A DNA stretch of 64,000 bases from Calamus simplicifolius (lineage: Eukaryota; Streptophyta; Magnoliopsida; Arecales; Arecaceae), in NCBI GenBank assembly GCA_900491605.1, contig UESW01004566.1:563584-627583 (forward strand). Direction: 5' to 3'. The translations under genes and the position numbers were made by a program. The first letter of the stretch is position 1, and each line of letters starts with the position of its first letter. Of this stretch, positions 24,101-36,500 are shown piece after piece. A model generated the notes under the pieces. It was not told where the DNA came from, did not search any database, and saw nothing but the letters and a program-made list of their open reading frames with translations.

Positions 24101-26990
24101 CCAAAAAATATATGTTTATGCTTAGCTCCAAAAAATAACCACTCAAATAAATCCAAAGACTCGTTCATCCCATCATGAAACAAGCTTTCAGGCTAAAAGA
24201 ATTAAAGAAATGACCACAGAAGAAGGATCCCTAATAGCTTGTAAATTTATTCCGCTTAACAAAGAAGTTTACATCATGTCTAAATGGCATGCATATCTTT
24301 AGAGTTAAAAGTGCCCATTTACAATAGATACTTAGAATATAAATAACTAATTTCAACTAAAGTTTCAAAGATACAGATATAGTTCTAGAAAACTGGATTA
24401 ACAAGTAATTGATTTTCACATAGAAAATGATAAAATCTTGCTAGAGAAGCATCTTGCAGACCTTCCCCTTCCAACGTTCCCTGCAGAGTGCACCTGCAAT
24501 CACCAACTTGCCATTGACATAATTTGGCAGTTCTAAGATGTTAATTTTAATGTGTTCTATGGTATCATTTTTCTAAAAAATAACAAAGAAGTTGCTTGGG
24601 TGGCCACAATCTAAGGCTTTGACCAAAATTAAACATTTTGAACAGAACATTCTGAGTTTGCAAGGACTGAATCAGAATAATCGGTCAAAATATCTAAAAT
24701 CTTGTTTTGACCTATTTCAAAAGTTTTGGCCTCTTTCAACAACAATACCAAGCATCGATCAGGCTGTAGGGGCAATCAGTCACAGGCCAGTTTCGGTCAC
24801 ATGATATTTGGTTGAAAAAGAATTTCAGCAAATTTTCTAAAGAAGTGACTTGTGACCATTTTAAGTGTCTGCCAAAGCATGGTCAGGTATGGCAAAAAAT
24901 CAAAAATACAATTTGATGGAAAGATCTTGGTCATTAGGATAGTCATGTTTAGTTTAATTGTTCATATTAAGTATATAATGAATAAACAAATGATCAGGAT
25001 TTTGTGGGACATTGGCATTGTTTTGAATACAACAATTTTTAGAAAAGTAACAACCCAATCATTAAAAAACAGACTATTTCCGCAAGATCTGAAAATTTCC
25101 TAAAGAATTTCCCATTAACACTCTCTAGGGTTTATTATGAAATCTTGAGCTACAGAATATACACTTCTAGCAGTCTTTAGCATTGTTCAAAAACTCAACC
25201 TCAAATTCAGCTTAGTCAGGCTGAATCAAAGATTTGGCCAAGTTCCCACTGAATCCTGGATTTAATAATAAATTAGTAATGTGTAAGAACATATAATATT
25301 ATAATGAAACACTATCTACATGTAAAACTGCAAATGCAAACATCCGCACGTAGTTCCCAATAGGGGGAAACTGCAATTAAAAGTTAGACATTATATGAAA
25401 TAAATGGGATACCATCAAACAGAAACCACCATGAATCTAATGTCCAGTCATTTCTATCGTTGGAGCCGAAATCAAGGTCAATCTCAACAAGTTGTTCTGC
25501 AATGGAGTCTCATGAGTAATCCCTTATTTTTATTAAATTTCACTCCAATGTTTCTCCTTTTATTGATGAAACAAGAATAAATGACATGTTTATCATATCT
25601 CATCTTATCATATATCATCGAAAAGGCTTTGCAGCTGGACTCCCCGACATTTTCCATCCTTGTCAGTGTGATCAGAATATAAAAGAATTGAATTTTTTGA
25701 TACTTCTAGGAGCTCAACATGAAAAGGTATTGTTGATTTGGATCTTTTACTATTTTTAGCGATCTGATTCCTCATGGGTTAAGTAGAAGGAACCCATGGA
25801 GGCCCATCTCCTCGGCTCTGAACAAGATGACAGTTATGGAGAAGTGAACCAGTAACTTGTGTCTCTTTCCACTCATCCCCTCTAATATAGAGGGCGTTTT
25901 TTATGTAAATACTCCACTTAACATTCACTCCCTTACAAATGAAATGACAACAGCAGAGTATGACCCGTCTTCACCTTTCTCCCTACAATTTACAAGACAT
26001 GACAGTTGGCATCAACAATGTCTGATGTTTTGCAGCCATTGGCGGAGGTGGGCAGTAGCACGAAAAAGCAGTGAAATGACCAGAAACAATAGTAACTAGC
26101 GGCAGCAACCTCTCTCTCCCTTGGCGAAAACAGAAGCATTCTCACAATCATGTTTGCTTCTTGGTGAGTGATGTCTGAGTGGTAGGCACAACAATGAGCT
26201 AATATACATGGAGCTTTCAATGGGCTAGGTTGGACCTAGAACAAAGCCAATCTAAGGTTCAAAACTCAAGGCCCAAGTTTGACCCACCCCAGACCAAGCC
26301 TGGGGTTACCTAGAACAAAACCTGCCCAAAATTAATCAAGTTTCCTGAAAATCAGGTCAAGTAATGCTTTCAGGCTAAAAATCTAGCCTGAGGACCTGAG
26401 CCTGACTTTTCCAGGTTAAGTCTTCAGATTGCTTGGGCAAGCCTAGCCCACTGACAGCCTTAGTTATGTTGCCTCAAACCCAAATCAGTAAGCCAATCTT
26501 AGCCAAGTTTCTAGTTACTCAGAGAGTCACCTTATCCCGAAACAATACTAGGACCAAGTTTTACGCACATCATGTCAAGCATTGGGTCGAAATTGTACAA
26601 AGTTGACTTGGTGGATTTTCAAGTTAGCTCGGAGAGTTTTGGACGATAGCCTTTAGCCACATCCTCACCCACATCATACAGGTCATACTAAATTACAACT
26701 CCAGAAGGAAATGCTAAAAATTGCTTTGTATGAGCAATTTTCCTTTTTAGTACTTTATATAATGGATACATAACTGCATACTAAAATTACAACTCCAGAA
26801 CGAAAGCAGTTATAACAAAATTTTATAAGGAAAGCAATCTTGGGGAAGAAGAGTCACCTTTTTTCACATGAAGTGATGCAAACATAAAGCTTATTTAGGA
26901 AATTAGGAAGAACTCGCTTAGTAACAACATCTACACTTCCTAGTTCCTACTTTATAGATATTGATATTAATTAATTTCCCCATTTGGAAT
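18200..26990. other. Long intergenic stretch, no supportable gene
   Basis: Nearly 9 kb of AT-rich sequence in which all open frames are short, lack recognisable motifs and show no paired splice sites. A possible palindromic repeat lies at 26221-26450. The 3' UTR, or a short final exon, of the ataxin-2 gene on the minus strand may extend into the right end, but I could not locate it. Confidence 0.55.
26221..26450. repeat. Possible MITE-like palindromic block
   Basis: The left end tgggctagg (26221-26229) is the exact inverse of cctagccca (26442-26450). The interior is made of related words such as gcccaag, aagcctgg, caggtcaagt and aagcctagc. No convincing target duplication flanks it, so this is only a candidate. 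Confidence 0.35.
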
Positions 26991-27112
26991 TTTGTGAAAG
27001 GAAAATTAAGATTACACGCAATATAAAAGCGTATTTGCTATGAAAATGATTTGCTAGGAGGAAACACTATTAGTGGTAAAACCAAGAGGTGAAAAACATT
27101 TAGATTGCTCAC

Positions 27113-27513
27113 GGTTGGATAGGGTGGCATGTAATAAACTGGCCGAGGCTGCCCAAAAGTCATCTGCTGTCCATGCTGTAAAAAAGATGATAATGATGAT
27201 ATCAGTATTGTTGTTCATGCACATCAGGCAAATAAATCAAAACCATAAAGTTGCAATCCTGAAACATAGGTTCAAGTTATATTACACAAGTTTAAAGACA
27301 GGCAGATTGCATACCAAAGGACTGTTTGGATGGATATATGCCTGGGGAGACTGCAATTGTGCAGCTTGTGGATTGTAGATAACAGGCTGGTGCGCACCAA
27401 AGGTTGGTCCAATCTACAGCAATTGTTCCATGTTAATAAGGTTAATAAGGGATCTTGATGTAACAAATTTAAAACTGCAATTCAAACTGCAACAAAAGAG
27501 AAAGATGAGACAG

Positions 27514-27586
<73 letters not shown>

Positions 27587-30500
27587 CATAGGCATTTTGA
27601 ACTTCTAATTGAAGAAGAGAATGCAGAAGCAAAATGACTCTTTTCCCCTGAAACTCTTCAAGAAAAACACTGGAGTGCAATGCTTATTTTGGAAAATTAG
27701 TAGCTCACAGCAATAGCAACTACAGGAGTAGATGTAACCTACTGGTTTTCATCCTGTTGAGTGCCAAATCAGTATCAACTAAGCAGAACAAAAATTTTGG
27801 CAGAACAGAATCCTTCTTTAATTTTTTTATTTTTTTTAAACAAAAAACTTTGGCTAACAAGAAAGAGCTTCCGGAGGCATAAGTGAAAAAATAGACTAAT
27901 AATGGCTCATGAGTATTCCTTATGACCAATCTGGCAAGCCTCTGTCACAAGTTTGAAAAAGTTGATTGTAAAATAGGTCACGAGCAGATATAACTTGCAA
28001 ACAGGAATAGATGATGAAATTTAGTCGATACTTTCCGTATCACAAATTCATAATACCACATGACAAGAATCATATTGTACAATATATATTAGATAGCATC
28101 ATGTCTAATTGAAAAAAAAAAATACTTCAAAAAAGATAGTAAATAACAACATTATATACTAAACTTGTTCCAGTAAAAGCAGGGTTGTAATGGAAAGGTT
28201 GTCTCCAAAAACTCACCCCTATGCCCATGGGTATGCCATGCATATGGGGGACGGCTGATATGTTATTGGCATAATAAAATGATCCATCAGACACTGGTGT
28301 GTGCAGTCTTGCAGAAGTAGATGGCATAAAACTTTTAGCATTTGGATTGAGCTTGAACTCCTGGATCACAAAAATAATAAGGGAATTAAACTACTACACA
28401 AAATGTTTAGAGGAAAATAAAAAGGAAAAATTACAATATTGTGGTGAAAAATTACAATTAATCAAGTCAAGAACCAGCTTGTACTGAAAAATTACAGTCA
28501 AACTTGAATTTTAAGAATGGTCAATGATCACACCTTAGCATTAGGATTCAATGTTGACTTTTCTGAAGATAATGATCCTACTGAAGAGCTTGGCGATGGA
28601 CCAGGACCACCTGAAACTGAGCTAGCACCTAAATACTCAGAAGTTGATGATGTAGAACAACCAGGTCGTACAGGAGGATTTACAGCTTCATTATTTGAAG
28701 ACAATTTGCCAGATCTTGCAGAATCTGAAGATTCACCAGCTGGATATTTATCTCCTTGATCAGAATAAGAAGAATCATATGTGGTGGCACTAGGGGACAG
28801 TCCTTTCACATACTTTGATGGGTCTGCAAAACACACAGAATTTTGCAAATGGGAAGCCATAATTATATATTTGCAGAAACAAAACTAAAGCAACACTGAG
28901 CACAGCGGACAGGGTAAAAAAGTACGGCACACACAGGTATAACTGCATAATAACCAACCCTGTGGGAAAAATACAGATCAATACCACCTGCAAAATTTGC
29001 AATCAATATATTGTAGAATGGTAGCTACATAACATAATTTTTTTATATGTATATGAGTGTGTGTGTGTACAATTATGTATATATGTATGCATACAAACAT
29101 ACATACATACCCATATACAAGTTGCACACTCTGCCCCTCTCCCCATAGGCAATGAAGCAGGGGGAGATTACATTAGAATCACAATACTCTTAATTAACAA
29201 GTTGAGTAACTCTTGTTGCTGAACAAAGAAGTTTCATTAGGGTTTTAATCATCTTCTTGTCTGTCAACTGTGCAAAAGCTACCCAGCAACCCTCCTTAGT
29301 AGGTTCATCTATCATAAGATGAAATTCACTAAGTGAAAAAAAAAAATTCATCAGTCAATTCAAATTCCCATCTTCATATGGCATGCTAATGTATCCAGCC
29401 CTTATTTGGCATTAAACCCTTTATAATTTAATATACTAGCACCCAGAACTAGGGGTGAGCGTAATTTTGGTTTTAACCGAAAAACCAAACCGAACTAATG
29501 CAATTCGATCAATTCGATTCGGTTTTTTTAGCAATTTGATTCAGTTTGGTTTTTTTTAAAAAAAAATCAGTTATTCGGGTTCGGTTAGATTTTTTAGGAT
29601 CAAAACCAAAAAAACCAGAACTGAACCGATTTCCGTATATATCTAATTATTCGGGTAACTAGATTTTTTTGAGCCCATAACTGTGTTACTCCTTTTTCCT
29701 TACCTTTTTGAACTTAAAGCACAAATAAAAAGCCTATAATTGAAAAAACCAACCGAACTGAATTAAAATAATGCGGTTTGGTTGGTTCAGTTTTTTCAAA
29801 AAATTCAGTTTGGTTCGGTTACATATTTCTAAAATTTCGGTTTGATCGATTTTGCCCAATTTTGAACCAAACCAACTGAATGCTCACTCCTACCCAAAAC
29901 ATGTGATGCACATAAGAGAAAGGTGTAGTTCTAGTGTCTTAGGTATTTTTCAGACTAAGGGAGAGTAGAGGAGTCAACACCGAGCATTCACCGTATGATA
30001 GCATGATGTGACAAACCATAGTTGACCTCAAAAACTTCAAATAAAGCCATCATTTTAAGTCCCAATGGGGCATCATTTGGGACACTGGGATGGATTACCA
30101 TCTTAAGTGTTGGGACAAGACCGCCTTACCATCATCCCAACATCCCAATCAATAGGTCTTGAAACATCCTTATCCCACGTATCGAAAAAGGGTGGGATAA
30201 TGGAGCATCCTATTTCATGAACAAACTAGAACAACCCTACCTTATAAGATTTAAAATTGTTGTCGTAGAAATCCGTTCTCCGACTCAGGTGCAGCCTACC
30301 TTTGGAACCAGACGCCTGTCCTTTGCCTGGATGGACCTGCAAGACAGTCCTCGTGCAAAGAGCGTTAGGGGTGGCCCTCTGCGGAAGACCCTCCGACGCC
30401 CAAATCAGTGCAGATTCATAGCAAACAGATATGAGGAAAAGGCTCTCGCAGAAGAGTCCCTCAAGAATGTCCTCTCGAGAAGCCAGGCACTCCGCTTGAG

Positions 30501-33500
30501 CTTCATCTATCCGAACCGACGAGGAGCCGATCGTCGCTATCATATTGACATTGCCAACGATCGATGGATTCGGCGGAGGAGGCTGGCAAGGCTCAGGCTG
30601 ACGGTCTCCTCCATTGTTTGGCTCGGGGGCTCTTCTAAACCGGTCTAGCCTATCCCGTCAGATGAGTTGCTCAATCTCATTCTGAAGCTACCAACACTCT
30701 TCGGTGTCATGCCCGTAATCCCAATGGAATCGACAATATTTGGTCATGTCCCTCTGGGCCGCATTCCCTCAGAGAGGTGGCAGCCGAGGGATCTGACGCT
30801 CAATTCCATTAAGATCTGTACTCTTGGCGCAGTGAGTGGGATGTATTGATTGAACCTTTAGGCCGGGCTCGAGTACGATCTCTGGGCGACGGCGAAAGAG
30901 CACTCTGGCGACGGGACAGGCTTGCATGGCGAAGGTATCGACTCTTCTCCGAGCCCTTGGCCTCCTTTCTCTTTGATTATTCGGCCCGAGCTGACCTTCA
31001 CAATTCCTCAACTCTGGCGTACTTGTCCGCCAAGGCCATCATGTCGGAGAGGCTTTTCGGATAGTTGACCTCCAGGGCTAGATAGAAGTCACCCTCCTTC
31101 GAAACTTCGCCCGCCAAGACGGACATGGCCACCTCGTGATTGAGGTGGTCTACTTCTAATATGGCAGTGTTGAAGTGGCCAAGATAATTCTTCAAAGACT
31201 CCCCCTCCCGTTGCTTAACCTCGAAGAGTGAATTGAACCTCCATCGGTGGTGGCGACTACTGACGAACTGGCTGATGAATAGGCAGCTTAGCTCGTCAAA
31301 AGAATTGATGGAACCTAGTTTCAGGCTATTGAACCATGTTCTGGTGGACCCCTGAGCGTAGAGGGGAAGGCTCGACATAGAATCGCATATGATGCTCCGT
31401 AGAACATCATGACAAATCGAAAGCTGCTCAGATGGTCATCGGGATCGATGGATCCGACTCGATGATGGAAAGCTTAACATGAGAAGAGATCACCTCCCGC
31501 ATGATCTCCTCAAAAAAGGGAAAGCCTTGCTCCGCCTTCGATTGGGGTTGTGGGGCCTCCTTAACAGCATCTAATTCTTGTCGCCACTCTCGATGCATCT
31601 CATGAATCTCTCGTCGGATCCCCTCATCTCGGGCAGTAAGGGAGACCGGCCGACGGGATGATGACGGCGTACAGTCATGACGGGAGAATGCTGGGGAGAG
31701 AGACCGAGCTCGCCGAATTTAGGCGGGCTCCTCCCTCCAGCCCTCTGCTGCGCCGATCTGGCTCATTTGGGCTGTTGGGGATAACTTGCGACCTCGGACG
31801 GGTTGGAAGAAGAGATCGCCGGCGGAGCGAAGGCGACAACTCCATCAAGGAGTTGTGGAGCAGGGGCAGTCGGACGGAGAACCCCCTGGAGCCCTTGGAC
31901 CAGCTATGCCAGGGCTTGCACTTGTTGAACTAGTGTAGCGAACTGGTCCTGGGTCACCATGGCCGCCGGTGACGAGGGAGTCTTGGCTGACGATGGATGC
32001 AAAAGCGCCATATTGTTTGTGGGATCAGGCCTCTGAGAAGCGGTCTGATCCTGAGCATCCGAGATGGCTTTCCTTCGGTTCACCACTGAAGGGTTATTCT
32101 TCTGATTTTAAGCCTTGTCTCCTTGATCACAAGTTTATGAGACTTGAGGGCCCTTTCTCTAGCATCAATCTGTTGTCGTAGAAATCCGTTCTTCGACTCG
32201 AATGCAGCCCACCTCCGGAACCGGATGCCTGTCCCTCGCCTGGGTAGACCTGCAAGGCAGTCCTCGCGCAGAGAGCGTCGGGAGTGGCCCTCTGCGGAAG
32301 ACCCTCCAACGCCCAAGTCAGTGAAGATTCACAGCAAGCTAATATGAGAAGGCTCTAGCAGAAGAGTCCCTCAAGAATGGCCTCTCGATGAGCCGGACGC
32401 TCCGCTTGAGCTTCAATTGAGTTTTTTTTTAGTGAAAGAGTGAGCGTACCTGAAAGACTTTAGGACGGGATATATATAGGTTGCAGATGTGATAGCAAAC
32501 AACTACCTGATTCCTTGGACGTGTCACAGGAAGTCAGAAACCGTCATGATTCGAATCTGATTCGAACCAAATTTGTTACGAGACTGGTAGCTTTCGAATC
32601 CGGTTAGTTAGAGAATCAATAGCTAGAGAAGCTAGCTGATGCTTTTAGATTCGGTGCCTTATGGCTCTAGGCCACATTTGGCATTATTGGCTTTTTCCTC
32701 CACTTAAAGCGGTCGAAGACCCACGTGGTTGAAATCTTGCCGGATTATCATGAATTTGAATTTTTTCGTACTTGGTTCCGCAGAGGTTCGAGGATACCTT
32801 GGCTTGACCGAAGTATAAGGATAGCTCGGTCTCACCGAAATATAAGGATAACTCGGTCTGGCCGAGGTATGGGAATGGCTCGGTCTGGCCGAGGTATGGG
32901 AATGGCTCGGTCTGGCCGAGGTCTGGCCCGAAGTATGAGGGTGGCTCGGTCTGGCCGAGGTATGGGAATGGCTCGGTTTGGCCGAGGCATAAGGGCACCT
33001 CAGTTTTGCTGAGGCGTATCAGCCTCATTCTTTCCCGAATGCGATAACTGGTGGATCAGAAATCAAAAGCAATCTCAACCTCTTGTCGCGCGCACAAATA
33101 TTGACATAATAACGATTTTACCCCTCATCAAAAACCTTTGCATAAAACAATGTTTTCTTTGTACCATGAGTCCCATAATTCTAACACTGAAAAAACAAAT
33201 ATTTAAATAAAAAAATATGAAAGACTAAAATAAACAAGTTTTAGCATTTAATACTAACAACCAGCTAAAATAGAAATATTTTCACATAAAATCACTTCTC
33301 TGCTACCAAAAAACCAGTTTCTAGAGGGGTTCTGCATACAAAACCCGCAGCAAAGTATGTTCATGATAAACTATTTATTTATGAAAGCCAAGACATGAGC
33401 TGCATCTTAACCTACCAACTCCATGCCTACAGGCATGTTTTAAACTTCTCATAGTTTTTTCCTTTTTGGCCATGTGATATGTGTGCTTATCATGAACATA

Positions 33501-36500
33501 CTTTGCTGCGGGTGATAGTTTATAAAATTGCAAGTTCAATTGCAGAATACAGTGTTATTTGGATTTTAGAACTGCAAGGTCACCCATAACAATCGATTGT
33601 AACAATATACTATCACAAGCATATGCAAGAAAAAGCAGAAATGTAGAGAAAAAAATGTATTAGACTTCTACTGACCCTCAGACTTTGATGTTTGAGCCTC
33701 CTCAGAAGCCTGAGCAAGGAGAATAAATAAATGAGATACAAGTGATAAGGTAAAAAAAGTTCATGTGTTTATCTTGAGATCAAAAGTGATGTTACTCAAC
33801 ATTACTCACAATTCTATCGGTGCACTCATTCAACACACTCTTTCTGAATCCTGATCATTGGTCTTCTTCTCATGTACCCTAACATATGGAATGCAAAATT
33901 TAAGGATTGATGAGATTAAAAACTATAAAATCTTCATCCACCATAAATCTGACAATATGAGCGCCAAGCTCAAGGAACAAGAACAAGAAATTTTAGAGAT
34001 AGTTAGGCTGCAAACCTGTTCTTGTCATCCATGAACAAAGAACTCTGTACAGGAGAGTCAGATGTTGGCCAAGTAACATGATCAGTGAAACCAGAAAGAT
34101 ATACCTCCTTATCAACAGGGATTTGAGAATCCTCATCCTACACATATCAAAAAATGCAGAAGATTGTGCTTATTGGAGACAATATTATTTTATTTCATCT
34201 ACTAGTCATTATCACATGAAGAATCAAATAAAACCCCTGCCACTTATTGTCCTGCATTTGAGTATACATATCAAGTGCCATACACCACCATTTAAGAAAC
34301 ATATAAGAAAGATTATCTTTTATTAATCCTCTAGAATTTCAGACCAAGTCAAATTATAAATTCAGATCATAAACACATATTGCTTCAAAATAATACAAAG
34401 TTTGAGGAAAGTGTTAAATGTGAAATTTTGCATGGATTGGCTGGATAGTTTAACAGTTTAAATGCCATAAAAACTAGAAGCAGTTGCAACACTATATTTC
34501 ATTTATTTATACCAAGGTTTCCCATATTGGTCATTTCAGTACTGGATTGTATGGTTCAGCACAAGGCATCCTATACCAAACCTCCGTATTGAACCGGTGG
34601 CATATCAGTCAGGTGAACTAAGAGGTCCTAACCCGTGAACTGATCCAAACTGAGCAAAACTAGAGGGTTCGGCACGGTATAGGGCAGCCCATATACCAAA
34701 CTGAAACATATCAGTTCGATATAGTTCACCCCAAACCGCCGGTTCGGTATGGTTCAGCCATCCTTGATTTATACTAATAACAATCATATCATGCACTTGT
34801 AATAAAAAAGCTGAGAATAAAAACTGTAAAACCAAACTGCCATGAAAAAAATCCATTCTGACCTGATGGATTCACAATTAAAAAAATTTGGAGAGAGAAA
34901 ACAGTATTTAGTTCTTCAAACATTTCAATAGATAGGGAAGAAAAAGAGCGAGAGCAGATACTCAAAGCCATACCACTGATGTACAAGTAGATGATGCCTG
35001 CTCTTCAACATTAAATTTCTTGCTTAAAGCATCAGAATATGATCTATCAGACTCAAAGGAACCTCCAAAGGTTTCTGCATTGCAGGCATCCGAAAAAGAG
35101 CTTTCAATTTCTTCATATCTGCCATCATCGACTTCCCTTTGTACTGCAGAATATCTGGTCTCCTCATCAAGGTCAAAATCTTCATGGACATAGACACCTC
35201 TTTCCTGTTGAATGAATTTAAATAAGTTGCAAAATATGAACATGCTAAGCATTGTCCATTACAAACAATCAGTATAGATGTTAGAGAAAAGTCACCTCTG
35301 CTAAATGAAGATCATGGGTTTCCTCTCCCTCAATTTCTCTAGCTATTCTTGAAGCTTCAATTTCGAGTTCTCTCATTTGAGGGCCTCTCTCAAGCTTCGT
35401 AGTGTAAAGTTCCTCATTGAAGGTACTCTTCACTCCAAACAATGTCTCATTTGTTTCAAACTGATCCCACTTCCTGAGTAGGTTGTTTTTTGAAACATAG
35501 CGATCAAATTTATTAATAAAGTTAGTGACCTTACAGATATTGTATTGCTTAGGAAGGCATAAAATATCAGGTGAACTTAAAAAAAGAGAAGTAATCCAAT
35601 TTCACATAGATGGTGGACATATAGAGGTTCTCAATTTAAGAAAGGAAAAAATTCCTAGTTTTCAAAGTAAATGCAATCCTGAAACCATGTATTGCAAGCA
35701 TGTCTATTTAAGAAATAACAAGAAAATGAGAAGTAATTTAATTCATGCTTGAGAATGCATATAAAGAACAAAGTGATGCAGGGAACATGATCTGAGAAGA
35801 ATCCAAAATGTTAAAATATTTATGACTGGGTTAATCAGATACTCTTTCATAAAAAAGAAAAATACAAATTGGACAACGATTCAAAAAAAATATATATATA
35901 AAACACACACACTCTCTTTTTTAAGCCACCATAACTTTAAAGAAAATAAAAATTGGAAATGCAGTTAATATGATGCAGCTAGTCACATGAAGAAAATTCA
36001 AGCAAGCCGATAATCAAGTTGAAGTTACTAATGCCCACCTGTTCCGCGTCCCATCAAATATTCTCTAGTTCAGGGCATGCTGGAACATCTTCATCAGGTC
36101 CAGTGTTCTAGCTCTCTCTCCACCTCCACAGGATGAGAATAGGAAATAACAGAATCTATCAAGAGGTCCTTGCGCTTCTCCCTTGCATGCCCATTCATGA
36201 ATTCATCGCTACTTAATGATGCATCCTAATATTGGATTAAACATCAAACACAACATTACTAAAGTACTACCAGAAATAAAGCGCATGACATAATTATACA
36301 ACAAATTGCTAGTATAAGTAATTTATTAAAAAAAAAGTTGTTTTGAAGTAACAAATTCTTTTGGTGAAAGAGCAATTTTCAAATGGAGTAAATGTATTAT
36401 AATCAGAATTCTTAGAGAACATGAAATAATGGAACCGCATGGACAAGAAGCTAACAAACCTTTGCAAAAATATGGACAAGTTCTCTCGAAGGTATGATCA

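Larger units (their letters stand above)
30258..33067 (-). mobile_element. Internally deleted Gypsy (Tat-type) element in the ataxin-2 intron
   Basis: Direct repeats 30258-30505 and 32171-32415 (about 85% identical, both starting tgttgtcgtagaaatccg) mark the R-U5 end of a pair of LTRs on the minus strand. The right LTR continues to about 33067 with a 27-bp repeat array; the left one is cut short and joins directly to internal sequence. Between them lies gag and a CRFHWDYGHDTEEC block that in Tat-group Gypsy elements sits just before the protease. Protease, polymerase and integrase are missing. The outer right border is uncertain. Confidence 0.75.

Noticed and set aside
25990..26220. Possible last exon of the ataxin-2 homologue near 26.0 kb
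   Set aside because: A few acceptor-like sites can be drawn, but none gives a C-terminus I can support, so it was left out.
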